DNA of 64,000 bases from Vibrio kanaloae (GCF_024347535.1 NZ_AP025497.1:2170001-2234000); one strand, 5' to 3'. Positions 53,848-63,657 are shown, counted from the first letter of the stretch. Numbers and translations are program-made. Notes: generated by a model not told the origin, from the letters alone.

Positions 53848-55776
53848 TTACTCAGCAGCGGTTGAATGGTCTTTAGCTAAGAACTTTTTAATGATCCCTA
53901 AGTCACGGGTACGAGGGATAGGCGGTAAACTCGCCAAAAATATGCCTCCGTAATCACGAGTCACCAATCGGTTATCGCAAATAATCAAAGCGCCATTATC
54001 GCGTTTGTCACGTATCAATCGGCCGACACCTTGTTTCAAGGTAATCACCGCGTCTGGCAACTGTACTTGAGCAAAAGGATCACCCCCTTTTAGCTTACAG
54101 TCCTCGATTCGAGCCTTAAGCAAAGGGTCATCAGGGGCCGTAAAGGGCAATTTATCGATGATAACACAGCTTAATGCGTCGCCCCTAACATCTATCCCTT
54201 CCCAGAAAGCGCCTGTCGCTACGAGCAATGCGTTACCTAATTCCATGAATTCGGCTAAGGTTTTTTGCTTGCTTGTCTCACCTTGCAATAGAACAGGAAC
54301 CGAGAGGGTTTCTCGGAATCGCTCGCCTAGCTCTTTCATCATGCTGTGTGAAGTACACAAGAAGAAACAGCGACCTTGGTTTTGCTCGATCACCGGAGTC
54401 AGCATTCGAACCAACTTATCCGCCAAGCCCGGGCTATTCGGTTCAGGAAGATAGCGAGGCACACATAAACGTGCCTGATTCGGATAATCAAATGGGCTCG
54501 GCAGTGAAAACTGAGCCGACGGCTTTAAGCCAAGTCGAGAGGTGAAGTGGTCGAAATCATCCGACACCGCCAAGGTTGCAGAGGTAAAGACCCAAGCGCC
54601 CGGTTTAAGCTCGATTTGTTCGTGGAATTTATCCGCAACCGACAGTGGTGTGATGTGCAAAGCGAATTGCCTTGGTGTGGTGTCATACCAATAAGAGTAA
54701 CCCGTAATCGACACATCGCACACACGTTCGATGCGTGACTTAATCATGTTTGCACGTTCAAAAGCCGTGTCTAACAGTTGGCTCCGCCCCAATGCGAGCT
54801 TCAATACATCGACAGCCAGTTGCAGCGCATCTTGCAGACGAACTAGTTCTCGCGCAATCGACTCAGATTTTAAAGCCTCACGCCAGTTACCACGAAAGCC
54901 AGTATCGCCCAATACAATACGTAGATCGGCGGCAGACTGAACGAGCCTGTCACCCACTTTTTGTAGCTGACGCATGTCTTTGGCTTCGGTTCGGTAGGCG
55001 ATCTCGATGTCTTTAGCGAGCTCATTGATTTGTCGGCTCGAAACGGACTGGCCAAAGTATTGGCTGGCAATATCAGGAAGTTGATGCGCTTCATCAAAGA
55101 TAAACACATCCGCCTCTGGAATCAGCTCACCAAATCCGGTTTCTTTAATCGCTAAATCGGCTAGGAACAGGTGATGGTTTACGACGACCACATCGGAATC
55201 CATTGCTTTCTTACGCGCTTTAAGCACAAAGCAATCGGTATAACTTGGGCACTCTTTACCTAAGCAATTATCATTGGTCGAGGTAATGGTTGGAATAACC
55301 GGGCTGTCTTCAGCGATATCATCACAATCGCCCAAATCACCCGTTTGAGTGGATGACGACCAACTACGCACTTTGACTAACTGAGCCAGCAGTGTTGGGT
55401 CGGTATGAGCGCCATGACTCTCGATCATTTGACGGCTGAGCCTATCCAAACACAAATAGTTTGAACGCCCTTTGAGTAACGCAACCTGACCATAAAAGCC
55501 AAGCGCATCGACCATCAAAGGTAAATCTCGGTGAAACAGCTGTTCTTGAAGGTTTTTAGACCCCGTACTAATGATGGTTTTCTTACCACTCAGGAGCGCT
55601 GGCACTAAGTAAGCAAAGGTCTTACCGGTACCCGTTCCCGCTTCAACCACCAATTGGCTCTGTTGTTGAATGGCCTGTAAAACAGCTTCAGCCATGTCTA
55701 ACTGAGCTTGTCTTGGTTGAAACCCAGGGATTGCTTTGCCCAGAGCGCCATCAGCAGAAAACGTTTTAGATATCAT
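53848..55776 (-). CDS. yoaA: ATP-dependent helicase YoaA (DinG/XPD family)
   Basis: The 642-residue superfamily 2 helicase has Walker A EAGTGTGKTFAYL, DEAHQLPD as DEAH box, and four iron-sulfur cysteines around residues 105-180 (CLDR, CLGKEC, DCF). The C-terminal motifs are CTSHSMM and QGVGRLIRD. E. coli YoaA helps tolerate replication blocks. The start codon ATG has no strong ribosome site. Confidence 0.93.
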   Translation of the reverse strand: MISKTFSADGALGKAIPGFQPRQAQLDMAEAVLQAIQQQSQLVVEAGTGTGKTFAYLVPALLSGKKTIISTGSKNLQEQLFHRDLPLMVDALGFYGQVALLKGRSNYLCLDRLSRQMIESHGAHTDPTLLAQLVKVRSWSSSTQTGDLGDCDDIAEDSPVIPTITSTNDNCLGKECPSYTDCFVLKARKKAMDSDVVVVNHHLFLADLAIKETGFGELIPEADVFIFDEAHQLPDIASQYFGQSVSSRQINELAKDIEIAYRTEAKDMRQLQKVGDRLVQSAADLRIVLGDTGFRGNWREALKSESIARELVRLQDALQLAVDVLKLALGRSQLLDTAFERANMIKSRIERVCDVSITGYSYWYDTTPRQFALHITPLSVADKFHEQIELKPGAWVFTSATLAVSDDFDHFTSRLGLKPSAQFSLPSPFDYPNQARLCVPRYLPEPNSPGLADKLVRMLTPVIEQNQGRCFFLCTSHSMMKELGERFRETLSVPVLLQGETSKQKTLAEFMELGNALLVATGAFWEGIDVRGDALSCVIIDKLPFTAPDDPLLKARIEDCKLKGGDPFAQVQLPDAVITLKQGVGRLIRDKRDNGALIICDNRLVTRDYGGIFLASLPPIPRTRDLGIIKKFLAKDHSTAAE

Positions 55777-56085
55777 AGAGTACGAGGTTTAGAAAAAGAG
55801 AAGCGAATTATGGCAGGTTTAATGAGCCGGCGCGAATCAGAAATGACTGATCACAGGATGAGTTTATCGAATAAAACATGGCAAGCTAAGCTCTCCTTAC
55901 CAACCTAGCCCAAAACAAATAAAAGGGTTGTTTAGCTACTTACGATTCAAATAACGAGATAACGCGGCAGAATTTGTTGAAACCAACTTGATAATAGATT
56001 AATTATAACGGTGATATTGCGGCTCAGTTCACCGTTCGACGGCCTGCATTTAATTTGAAAAATAAAAACATTTCACGGAAGTAAG
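55777..56085. other. Intergenic region between yoaA and purU
   Basis: This 309-base divergent region presumably holds both promoters. A 32-codon plus-strand frame near 55810 lacks support. I see no PurR box despite searching by eye. Confidence 0.5.
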
Positions 56086-56925
56086 ATGCAAATGGAAAGA
56101 AAAACTTTACTAACACATTGTACAGATGCCCCTGGCCTCATCTCAAAAATCACCAATATTTGTTACAAGCACCAACTCAATATTGTCCACAACAATGAGT
56201 TCGTAGATAACACAAGTGGTCACTTTTTCATGCGTACTGAGCTAGAAGGGTATTTCAATGACGAAACCTTGCTAGCCGATTTAGATCAAGCGCTGCCAGA
56301 GAATGCGAAACGTAAGCTAATGAGCTCTTCTCGCAAGCGTGTTGTGATACTTGTAACCAAAGAAGCACACTGCCTTGGCGACATTCTAATGAAGAACTTC
56401 GATGGCAGCTTAGACGTTGAAATCGCCGCAGTTGTCGGTAACTACGACATTCTACAAAGCCTAACCGAGCGTTTTGACATCCCTTACCACCATGTTTCTC
56501 ACGAAGGGTTAAACCGTGAAGAGCATGAGAAGAAGATGCTAGAAGTGATTGACCAATATCAAGCTGACTACCTTGTATTGGCAAAGTACATGCGTGTTTT
56601 AACCCCTGGATTTGTTGAAAAGTACAACCATAAGATCATCAACATTCACCACAGCTTTTTACCTGCATTCATTGGTGCAAAACCCTACCAGCAAGCGTAT
56701 GAGCGCGGTGTAAAAATCATTGGTGCAACCGCTCACTTCGTAACTAATGATTTGGATGAAGGTCCAATCATTAAGCAAGACGTTATCCCAGTGGATCACA
56801 ACTTCAGCGCAAAAGACATGGCGCAGGCTGGTCGCGACGTAGAGAAGAATGTATTGAGTAAGGCTCTAAATAAGGTGATCAACGATCACGTGTTTGTTTA
56901 CGGCAACAAGACTGTGATTCTGTAA
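56086..56925 (+). CDS. purU: Formyltetrahydrofolate deformylase
   Basis: The 279-residue enzyme hydrolyses 10-formyl-THF to formate and THF. An N-terminal ACT domain (TLLTHCTDAPGLISKITNIC) is followed by a formyltransferase-fold core with NIHHSFLPAFIGAKPYQQAY and the HFVTNDLDEGPIIKQD catalytic region. GGAAG precedes ATG 56086; a second ATG two codons on is possible. Confidence 0.95.
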   Translation: MQMERKTLLTHCTDAPGLISKITNICYKHQLNIVHNNEFVDNTSGHFFMRTELEGYFNDETLLADLDQALPENAKRKLMSSSRKRVVILVTKEAHCLGDILMKNFDGSLDVEIAAVVGNYDILQSLTERFDIPYHHVSHEGLNREEHEKKMLEVIDQYQADYLVLAKYMRVLTPGFVEKYNHKIINIHHSFLPAFIGAKPYQQAYERGVKIIGATAHFVTNDLDEGPIIKQDVIPVDHNFSAKDMAQAGRDVEKNVLSKALNKVINDHVFVYGNKTVIL

Positions 56926-56963
56926 GTCACTTATTTAATTACAACTTACCGTTAGCACCCAAT

Positions 56964-57003
56964 AAAAAACGCGTAATAGGATTTCTCCATTACGCGTTTT
57001 TTG
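56964..57003 (+). terminator. purU terminator
   Basis: AAAACGCGTAAT / ATTACGCGTTTT around a loop of about 10 bases, followed by T-run; usable on both strands. Confidence 0.88.
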
Positions 57004-57077
57004 TATCTGATGTTCAGGGTAACTTTAAGGTATTCCGACGAGCCTAGGCGAGATCAGGAATCTATTGTCAGCAACTC

Positions 57078-57674
57078 TTAAGCCTGTTCTGATTCCACAA
57101 TTTTCTTCAAAGAGTGTGGGTGCAGCTTGATACATATTCCTTGATGCTTGAATGCAACCGTTGGGTTATTCAGACGTTCACCCTCGCCTTTCGGGCTAGA
57201 GAGTTTGATCTTAACGCCTTGCTCAGCCAGCGTTTCAAAGTTAGCAGCGAACTGCGGGTAAGTTTCTTTAAGATCCGCTAGATACTCATCAGCTGTTTGG
57301 GCGTGAGAAGGAATCACAAACTCTACATGTTCCCAATCTTGGCTTGGGTAAATCTTACCTTCAGCTGGATATGGCAGCTCTAAGCATTCAATGCTCCAGC
57401 CAAGACTTTGTAATGGTTCATCGAAAGCCAACACCACAATTGGACGACCATTAATCATCGCCTCTGAAATCGTAGAACCGTATTCAGACCATGCTTGATA
57501 CGCAGATTTCGCCAGCTCAGTTTCATTGATTCTTAGCGCGATATGATCCGCTTGAGCAAAACTTAAGTCCAAACCCAGTTTACTTCCTAGGTTCTCAATT
57601 TTCGCCATAAACGTATCAAGGCGGGCAATCATTTGTTGTGGTTCTAGTTCGGCTTGTTTGAGGCTCATCATCAT
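57078..57674 (-). CDS. yecM: YecM family VOC-fold protein
   Basis: The 198-residue protein matches E. coli YecM, encoded beside argS there as here. Visible blocks are ADHIALRINE, IECLELPYPAEGKIY and WEHVEFVIPS, which carry putative metal ligands of the vicinal-oxygen-chelate fold. Three consecutive ATGs (57674, 57671, 57668) make the exact start uncertain. Function unknown. Confidence 0.88.
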   Translation of the reverse strand: MMMSLKQAELEPQQMIARLDTFMAKIENLGSKLGLDLSFAQADHIALRINETELAKSAYQAWSEYGSTISEAMINGRPIVVLAFDEPLQSLGWSIECLELPYPAEGKIYPSQDWEHVEFVIPSHAQTADEYLADLKETYPQFAANFETLAEQGVKIKLSSPKGEGERLNNPTVAFKHQGICIKLHPHSLKKIVESEQA

Positions 57675-58021
57675 TGCCAGTATTTTTCAATTAGTGGCTG
57701 CATGTTATCATTTTTGCTTTCTTCAACAAGCGTTGCTTTTGCAAAAAACACTCAATAAATATGCTCTTTCGATTCCTTAAACATTCAAATTCGACTTGGC
57801 AAAAGTTGTTTGTCAAAACCCCCTCATGAAATGTTAATTTTCTATCAATTCCACCTATAAGAAACCTCACAAAATTGGTATGATTACCGCCATTTCTATG
57901 AACTTAAACAGAGTCTGCTGCCAGTTTGGGCATTAAATCGTTAACTAGAAGCATAATTAACCAATTTAATGACCAAGAATTAACAGCCACTCTTATCATC
58001 CTTGAATTGAAGGAAACGCGT
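57675..58021. other. Intergenic region between yecM and argS
   Basis: This 347-base divergent region holds an extended -10 promoter candidate for argS at 57876-57884; I see no gene in it. The argS leader would be roughly 130 bases. Confidence 0.5.
57876..57884 (+). promoter_or_regulatory. Extended -10 promoter candidate of argS
   Basis: TGG-TATGAT has the TGn extension before a good -10; no matching -35 is needed or seen at 17 bases. Confidence 0.4.
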
Positions 58022-59755
58022 GTGAATATCCAAGCACTTATTAATGACAAAGTATCTCAGGCTCTAGAAGCCGCTGGCGCACCCGCAGGCTCTCCTGCTG
58101 CTGTTCGTCAATCCGCAAAACCACAATTTGGTGACTACCAAGCAAACGGCGTTATGGGCGTAGCTAAACGACTAGGCACTAACCCACGAGAATTTGCTCA
58201 AAAAGTATTGGACGTTCTAAACCTAGACGGTATCGCTTCTAAAGTAGAAATCGCCGGCCCAGGTTTCCTAAACATCTTCCTAGATGAAGCTTTCCTAGCA
58301 AAACAAGCAGACGCCGCATTAGCTGACTCTCGTCTTGGTGTTGCAGTAGCAGAAACACAAACCATTGTTGCAGATTACTCTGCGCCAAACGTAGCAAAAG
58401 AAATGCACGTTGGTCACCTACGTTCAACCATCATCGGTGATGCGGTTGTTCGTACTCTAGAATTCTTAGGTCACAACGTTATCCGTGCTAACCACATCGG
58501 TGACTGGGGAACTCAATTCGGTATGCTGATCGCAAACCTTGAGCGCGTTCAGGCTGAATCTGGTGAAGTTTCAATGGAACTTGCTGACCTTGAAGGCTTC
58601 TACCGTGAATCTAAAAAACTTTATGACGAAGACGAAGAGTTTGCAGTTAAAGCACGTGGCTACGTAGTGAAACTGCAAAGCGGCGACGAGTTCTGCGCAG
58701 AGATGTGGAAGAAGCTAGTTGACGTGACTATGATTCAAAACCAACGCAACTACGATCGTCTAAACGTGTCTCTAACACGTGATAACGTAATGGGCGAAAG
58801 CATGTACAACAACATGCTTCCAACTATTGTTGCGGATTTGAAAGAGAAAGGGATTGCTCAAGAAGATGACGGCGCACAAGTTGTATTCCTAGACGAATAC
58901 AAAAACAAAGACGGCGACCCAATGGGCGTTATCATCCAGAAGCGCGACGGCGGTTTCCTTTACACAACAACCGACATTGCTTGTGCAAAATATCGTTTTG
59001 AGGAGCTAGGCGCAGACCGTGTGCTTTACTTCATCGACTCACGTCAACATCAGCACTTAATGCAAGCTTGGACTATCGTTCGTAAAGCAGGTTACATCCC
59101 TGAATCGGTTTCTCTTGAACACCACGCGTTCGGCATGATGTTAGGTAAAGACGGTAAGCCATTCAAAACTCGTGCTGGTGGTACGGTTCGTCTTGCTGAT
59201 CTTCTTGATGAAGCAGAAAGTCGTGCTGCGCAACTGATCGAATCTAAGAACCCAGAACTAGCAGAAGACGAGAAGAAAGCAATCGCGAACACTGTTGCGA
59301 TGGCAGCGGTTAAGTACGCAGACCTTTCTAAGCACCGTACGACTGACTACGTGTTCGATTGGGACAACATGCTTGCGTTCGAAGGCAACACGGCACCATA
59401 CATGCAGTACGCATACACTCGTGTTGCTTCTGTATTCGCTAAAGCTGGCGTTTCTATGGACTCTCTTGAAGGAACAATAAAAGTCACTGAAGAGAAAGAA
59501 AAAGCGCTTATCGCGAAACTTCTACAATTCGAAGAAGCCGTTCAGTCTGTTGCTCGTGAAGGTCAACCACACATCATGTGTAGCTACTTGTTCGAACTAG
59601 CTGGTCAATTCTCTAGCTTCTACGAAGCGTGCCCTATCCTAGTTGCTGAAGACGAAGCTGTTAAGCAGAGCCGCCTGAAGCTTGCTGCACTAACAGCGAA
59701 GACAATTAAGCAAGGTTTATCGCTTCTAGGTATCGACACGCTAGAGCGCATGTAA
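58022..59755 (+). CDS. argS: Arginyl-tRNA synthetase
   Basis: The 577-residue class I synthetase is exactly the E. coli length from GTG 58022, which has AAGGAA about seven bases upstream. Signature motifs are [20 protein letters not shown] (HIGH equivalent HVGH), a class I core with DWGTQFG, and the [15 protein letters not shown] region. An open frame reaches 57926 but without homology. Strong codon bias is evident. Confidence 0.97.
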   Translation: MNIQALINDKVSQALEAAGAPAGSPAAVRQSAKPQFGDYQANGVMGVAKRLGTNPREFAQKVLDVLNLDGIASKVEIAGPGFLNIFLDEAFLAKQADAALADSRLGVAVAETQTIVADYSAPNVAKEMHVGHLRSTIIGDAVVRTLEFLGHNVIRANHIGDWGTQFGMLIANLERVQAESGEVSMELADLEGFYRESKKLYDEDEEFAVKARGYVVKLQSGDEFCAEMWKKLVDVTMIQNQRNYDRLNVSLTRDNVMGESMYNNMLPTIVADLKEKGIAQEDDGAQVVFLDEYKNKDGDPMGVIIQKRDGGFLYTTTDIACAKYRFEELGADRVLYFIDSRQHQHLMQAWTIVRKAGYIPESVSLEHHAFGMMLGKDGKPFKTRAGGTVRLADLLDEAESRAAQLIESKNPELAEDEKKAIANTVAMAAVKYADLSKHRTTDYVFDWDNMLAFEGNTAPYMQYAYTRVASVFAKAGVSMDSLEGTIKVTEEKEKALIAKLLQFEEAVQSVAREGQPHIMCSYLFELAGQFSSFYEACPILVAEDEAVKQSRLKLAALTAKTIKQGLSLLGIDTLERM

Positions 59756-59757
59756 GC

Positions 59758-59793
59758 GATTCGAGATTCGAGATTCGAGATTCGAGATTCGAG
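59758..59793 (+). repeat. Seven-base tandem repeat after argS
   Basis: Five perfect units of GATTCGA start three bases after the argS stop codon. The repeat separates the stop from the terminator hairpin. Confidence 0.95.
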
Positions 59794-59804
59794 AAAATTA
59801 GAAA

Positions 59805-59830
59805 GGTTGGCGTGAAAGCGCCAACCTTTT
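59805..59830 (+). terminator. argS terminator
   Basis: GGTTGGCG / CGCCAACC with a six-base loop is followed by TTTTGTTTT. Confidence 0.82.
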
Positions 59831-59879
59831 GTTTTATCTGTCGTATACTGATTCAAACTATATGAATGGGAAGACAACA

Positions 59880-60308
59880 ATGAGCTTTGAACTTCACCCA
59901 CAGTTAGCAAAAGACACCACGCTTATCGGCGAATTTCCACTGAGCTTAGCTCTGCTACACAAAGATAACGCTGTGCCTTGGGTTATCTTGGTACCAAAAC
60001 GTGCCAACCTAAAAGAGTTGCACCACTTACCAATGAAAGAACAACAGCAGTTCCTACATGAATCTCAAGCGGTAAGCCAAGCACTGGAAGCTACATTCCA
60101 ACCAGATAAACTCAACCTTGGCGCACTAGGTAATGTGGTGCCACAACTGCACATCCACCATATTGCACGCTTCAAAGACGATATCGCGTGGCCTGGCCCA
60201 GTATGGGGCAACACCAAAGGCGAACAGCGCTGTGAAGAAGAGCAAGCCGCTATCCTGACTCGTATTCAAAACGTTCTGTCACTGAGCTCTATTTTCAAGA
60301 AAGCATAA
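59880..60308 (+). CDS. HIT domain protein
   Basis: The 142-residue protein has the histidine-triad-like PQLHIHHIARFKDDIAWPGPVWG block. The triad spacing is not the strict HxHxH, which places it in a divergent HIT subfamily; hydrolysis of nucleotide phosphoramidates or dinucleotides is inference. ATG 59880 has GGGAAG upstream; an in-frame ATG at 59829 lies inside the argS terminator region. Confidence 0.9.
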   Translation: MSFELHPQLAKDTTLIGEFPLSLALLHKDNAVPWVILVPKRANLKELHHLPMKEQQQFLHESQAVSQALEATFQPDKLNLGALGNVVPQLHIHHIARFKDDIAWPGPVWGNTKGEQRCEEEQAAILTRIQNVLSLSSIFKKA

Positions 60309-60363
60309 TTCGAATTGGTTTCGTTGAGCTTAAAAGCAAAACATTTCAGAAAAAGCACATAAC

Positions 60364-60403
60364 AAAAAGCCGCTCATCTAAAAATAAGTGAGCGGCCTTT
60401 TTA
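60364..60403. terminator. Bidirectional terminator between the HIT gene and feoC
   Basis: AAAAGCCGCTCA / TGAGCGGCCTTTT (one bulge) with A- and T-runs on both sides. Confidence 0.82.
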
Positions 60404-60444
60404 TTGTCTAATCTCGCCGTTTCAACGAGAGTATAAAACCAGAA

Positions 60445-60675
60445 CTACATCATCACATTAAGCGACAGGCCATCTTGTTTGCTGATTGTGTAGCGAATGC
60501 GCGTTGTATGACCATGTTTGTTGGTATCGACCAAGCGAGATATCTTGCCTTTCTTGATCCACACATTCAGCATCGCATCGACGCCATCTTCACTCATGCC
60601 AAACTTTGCAGCGAGCTCTTTACGAGCCGCAACGCCGTGGCTATCAATGTATTGATGAAGTTCAGTTAAAATCAT
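60445..60675 (-). CDS. feoC: FeoC-type ferrous iron transport accessory protein
   Basis: The 76-residue winged-helix protein (ARKELAAKFGMSEDGVDAMLNVWIKKG) is the third Feo component. It contains no cysteine, unlike the E. coli type that binds an iron-sulfur cluster. Its ATG overlaps the feoB stop by four bases (ATGA), so translation is coupled. Confidence 0.9.
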   Translation of the reverse strand: MILTELHQYIDSHGVAARKELAAKFGMSEDGVDAMLNVWIKKGKISRLVDTNKHGHTTRIRYTISKQDGLSLNVMM

Positions 60676-62945
60676 ACTACTTGCACCTCTAGTGCTTTCT
60701 GCTTACTGCCCACTTTTTTGAAGACGCGATACGTCACCACAAAACCACCAGCAATCGCCACCATCCATACTGCACTTGCCACAGGATGCGCAGCAAAGTT
60801 TGCCGCTTGGTAGTAGAAAGTCGCACTAAAGTAACCAAGAGCCATCGTCCAAACCGCGATGAAGCGTGCAAAAGTTTGACCAAATTCACGAACATAAGCA
60901 CCCATCGCTGCCACACAAGGCGTGTAAAGCAAGATAAGAATCAAGTAAGCGAATGCCGCATGACCAGATACAAACTTGTCTTTCAAGTTACCAAAGATAG
61001 AGGTATCGACTTCTTGGTCAGCTGCTACAGAGCTAGAGTCAGACAAGTCGCCAACTTCAATACCTAATGGATCTGAGTAGCTCAAACCGGCTAGGTTTTC
61101 AGGGATCGTCATTACCGCTTCTTGCAGGCTTGCTGCTAAGTCAAACTCAGCAGCTTCTTCATCAGAAGGCGTTGTGTATAGGCTATTTAATGTACCAACA
61201 ACGGCTTCTTTAGCGAAAATACCTGTGATGATACCAACCGTTGCAGGCCAGTTCTCTTCAGTAATACCAATTGGTTGGAATACAGGTGTTACAACTTGAG
61301 CTGCTCTAGACAGTACTGAGTTTTCGCTATCTTCGTTACCAAAGCTGCCGTCCATACCTAGAGAGTTTAGGAAGCTAAGAATAGCCACAACCATCACGAT
61401 TGTTTTACCTGCACCAAGTACGAAACGCTTCAGCTTCTGCCAAGTTTTCAACATTACGTTTTGCACTGTCGGCAATTCGTAATCTGGCATTTCCATCACT
61501 AAGCTATCGCTGCTACCTGGGTAGATCGTGTTTTTCAGGAAAAGGCCCGTAAATACAGAAGCAACGATACCCATGATGTACAGAGCGAATACTACGTTTT
61601 GACCCGCGCCTGGGAAGAACGCCGCTGCGAACAGTGCGTATACCGGTAAACGAGCACCACATGACATAAACGGCGCCATTGATGCTGCCAATTTACGTTC
61701 GCGCTCTTGGTCAAGAGTACGAGTTGCCATGATTGAAGGCACGTTGCAACCAAAGCCCAGTACAAGTGGGACGAATGCTTTACCCGGTAAACCAATCTTC
61801 TGCATCACTTTATCAAGTACGAATGCAGCACGAGCCATGTAGCCTGAGCTTTCTAGTACCGCTAAGAATAGATAAAGCGCAGCGATAACAGGAATAAAGG
61901 TCGCAACCGTTTGGATACCACCGCCAATACCATCGGCCAATATAGTGACTAGCCAAACAGGCAAGTGACCATCTAATAGGTGATGACCGCCATCAACCAA
62001 GATTGCCCCAACACCGATATCAAAGAAGTCGATAAACGCACTACCGATATTGATAGAGAACATGAACATCAGGTACATGATAACGAAGAAGAAAGGAATA
62101 CCGACCCATTTGTTCAAAATGAATTGATCTGCTTTTTCTGTGAAGTTGCGGCTTAGCTTACCTTCGCTGCGACGCACACGCTTACAAAGGTCATGTAAGA
62201 ATGTGTATTTCGCATCAGCGACAGCAAGGTCGATATCAAAGTCAGCACCAAGACGTACGCCATCAATTTGAGTACGAGTCAGCGGAGCCAGTCCATTCAA
62301 TACCAAGTAATCATTTTCTAAAGCACGAATCGCTAGCGCTCGGTGAGATACGTCAGCATCATCAAATTGTGACTCAACAGAAGGGATAAGAGCTTCTAAC
62401 GCGGCATCGTAATCAATAGAGATAGGATCAAGGCTCACACCTTGAACAAGCAGTTTATGCAGACGCTCTTTAAAGCGAACCACTTGGCCTTTGTCGTTTG
62501 CAGACAAGCTTAGAACTGGGCAACCTAACTCTTTCTCTAATGCTTTAAGGTTAATCACCTGACGTTCGCGCTTTAATACATCCATTTTGTTCAACACAAC
62601 GATCATTGGGCGACCCAACTCACGTAGCTGTAATGTCATATATAAGCTTCGTTCTAGACAGCTAGCGTCGACAACATTAATGATCACATCTGCTGGGTGA
62701 GTTAAAACAGCGCGAGACGCGATAGACTCATCGATGCTGTTCGCATCATTACCACTGTCTAGTGCGTAGATACCCGGTAAATCCGTTAGTTGAAACTGAT
62801 CACCAGCGTGCGAATATACGCCCGTCTTCTTCTCTACAGTTACACCGACCCAGTTACCAACGTGCTGCTTGGCACCAGTCAATGCATTAAATAATGTTGT
62901 TTTACCACTATTCGGGTTACCAACGGTGAGAACTTGATAATCCAT
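60672..62945 (-). CDS. feoB: Ferrous iron transporter FeoB
   Basis: The 757-residue permease has an N-terminal G domain (P-loop GNPNSGKTT at 8-16, LTDLPGIYAL, LNKMDVLKRE), a spacer, then a membrane domain with two gate motifs: VLGFGCNVPSIMATRTL and MSCGARLPVYALFAAAFF. FeoA ends directly before its start and feoC overlaps its end. Confidence 0.97.
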   Translation of the reverse strand: MDYQVLTVGNPNSGKTTLFNALTGAKQHVGNWVGVTVEKKTGVYSHAGDQFQLTDLPGIYALDSGNDANSIDESIASRAVLTHPADVIINVVDASCLERSLYMTLQLRELGRPMIVVLNKMDVLKRERQVINLKALEKELGCPVLSLSANDKGQVVRFKERLHKLLVQGVSLDPISIDYDAALEALIPSVESQFDDADVSHRALAIRALENDYLVLNGLAPLTRTQIDGVRLGADFDIDLAVADAKYTFLHDLCKRVRRSEGKLSRNFTEKADQFILNKWVGIPFFFVIMYLMFMFSINIGSAFIDFFDIGVGAILVDGGHHLLDGHLPVWLVTILADGIGGGIQTVATFIPVIAALYLFLAVLESSGYMARAAFVLDKVMQKIGLPGKAFVPLVLGFGCNVPSIMATRTLDQERERKLAASMAPFMSCGARLPVYALFAAAFFPGAGQNVVFALYIMGIVASVFTGLFLKNTIYPGSSDSLVMEMPDYELPTVQNVMLKTWQKLKRFVLGAGKTIVMVVAILSFLNSLGMDGSFGNEDSENSVLSRAAQVVTPVFQPIGITEENWPATVGIITGIFAKEAVVGTLNSLYTTPSDEEAAEFDLAASLQEAVMTIPENLAGLSYSDPLGIEVGDLSDSSSVAADQEVDTSIFGNLKDKFVSGHAAFAYLILILLYTPCVAAMGAYVREFGQTFARFIAVWTMALGYFSATFYYQAANFAAHPVASAVWMVAIAGGFVVTYRVFKKVGSKQKALEVQVV

Positions 62946-63167
62946 TTAGATAACCTCGATTTGTTCTGCGATGCTTTCACGAATGGCGATTGAAACCCCT
63001 CTCACTTCAACTTGAAGCGGATCCCCCATAGGTGCACGGCGAATCAGAGTCACCTCGGTTTTCGGCAACATACCCATGACCATGAGTTTTTTTCTAACTT
63101 CTGGTGTTAAACCGGTTAGCGCAACAATAGAAGCCGCTGTGCCTTGCTCTAGTTGTGAGAGTTTCAT
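62946..63167 (-). CDS. feoA: FeoA SH3-like ferrous iron transport protein
   Basis: The 73-residue cytosolic protein has the SH3-like core GLTPEVRKKLMVMGMLPKTEVTLIRRAPMGDPLQV and is needed for FeoB function. It heads feoABC; stop and feoB start touch without a gap. A Fur box, -10 and FNR-like box lie upstream. Confidence 0.95.
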   Translation of the reverse strand: MKLSQLEQGTAASIVALTGLTPEVRKKLMVMGMLPKTEVTLIRRAPMGDPLQVEVRGVSIAIRESIAEQIEVI

Positions 63168-63186
63168 AAGTACCCAATCCGTGACT

Positions 63187-63208
63187 GATAATGAGAAATA
63201 TTGTTATT
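63187..63208. promoter_or_regulatory. Fur box of feoABC
   Basis: GATAATGAGAAATATTGTTATT agrees with the Fur consensus at about 14 of 19 positions in the best register. It would cover +1 to +22 of the predicted transcript, so binding would block initiation. Confidence 0.65.
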
Positions 63209-63214
63209 AGCGTC

Positions 63215-63220
63215 ATAATA
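63215..63220 (-). promoter_or_regulatory. -10 element of feoABC
   Basis: TATTAT on the minus strand lies at -12 to -7 relative to a start at about 63208. No -35 is seen, consistent with activation by the FNR site. Confidence 0.5.
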
Positions 63221-63242
63221 CACATGCATGACCACAATTCTA

Positions 63243-63256
63243 TTGTGTAAAATCAA
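63243..63256. promoter_or_regulatory. FNR-like box upstream of feoABC
   Basis: TTGTG-TAAA-ATCAA matches FNR (TTGAT-N4-ATCAA) at 8 of 10 positions. Its centre falls at -41.5 if transcription starts at 63208, the class II activator position. Confidence 0.55.
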
Positions 63257-63506
63257 AGTTTTCGGAAATACATACTCGTAAATTTCGTTAAAACCGTTTA
63301 CGTCAAAAACGTTATTTTCAACAGTTATCGAGGTCTTCCCTATGGCTATCAATCACAAAAACACCAAACAAACACATAGATATCAACAAGTTACAATGTT
63401 GTCGCATTTATCACAGATATCTGGCGTTAATTTTATAAGTAAAATAAGTAGCAAACCGTATAGTTACTCCATCGAAGAGAAACTCCTTCTCTTTAATTTT
63501 ATTCCA

Positions 63507-63601
63507 GAGGTGATGTGGTTTTCCATATCACTCCGGCAGCAAGCGAAGGTGTCCTTGGCACCCGTGGTATAGTCCCCCGGCTATACCACGATATTTTTTT
63601 T
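63507..63601 (+). ncRNA. tfoR: Probable TfoR sRNA (competence regulator)
   Basis: About 95-100 bases end in a strong terminator, with a -10-like TAATTT near 63494 and no clear -35, in the position known for V. cholerae tfoR: between feoA and the tfoS region. TfoR is a chitin-induced sRNA that enables tfoX translation, with transcription activated by TfoS. Ends are approximate; the sequence itself was not compared. A 76-codon open frame through here has no ribosome site. Confidence 0.6.
63563..63601 (+). terminator. Terminator of the probable TfoR sRNA
   Basis: CGTGGTATAG / CTATACCACG with an eight-base loop is followed by ATA and eight T. Confidence 0.88.
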
Positions 63602-63657
63602 CGTTTCCAATCTCTCTATCCACAAAAACATTTAATACTTCTAGCCCCGTATCTCAT

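Noticed and set aside
55810..55908. 32-codon frame MAGLMSRRESE between yoaA and purU
   Set aside because: Weak ribosome site, no family and no sign of selection.
57926..58021. N-terminal extension of argS
   Set aside because: The extra 32 codons have no homology; GTG 58022 has the ribosome site and gives the standard 577 residues.
59758..59793. CRISPR-like array
   Set aside because: Units are seven bases without spacers; it is a simple tandem repeat.
63450..63480. GCAAACC resembling part of a cyclic-di-GMP (GEMM) riboswitch
   Set aside because: The downstream GGGACGCAAAGCC-type part and tetraloop receptor are missing, and no gene follows on that strand.
63342..63572. 76-codon open frame overlapping the tfoR region
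   Set aside because: No ribosome site, no homology, and it runs into the terminator stem; the sRNA explanation is better.
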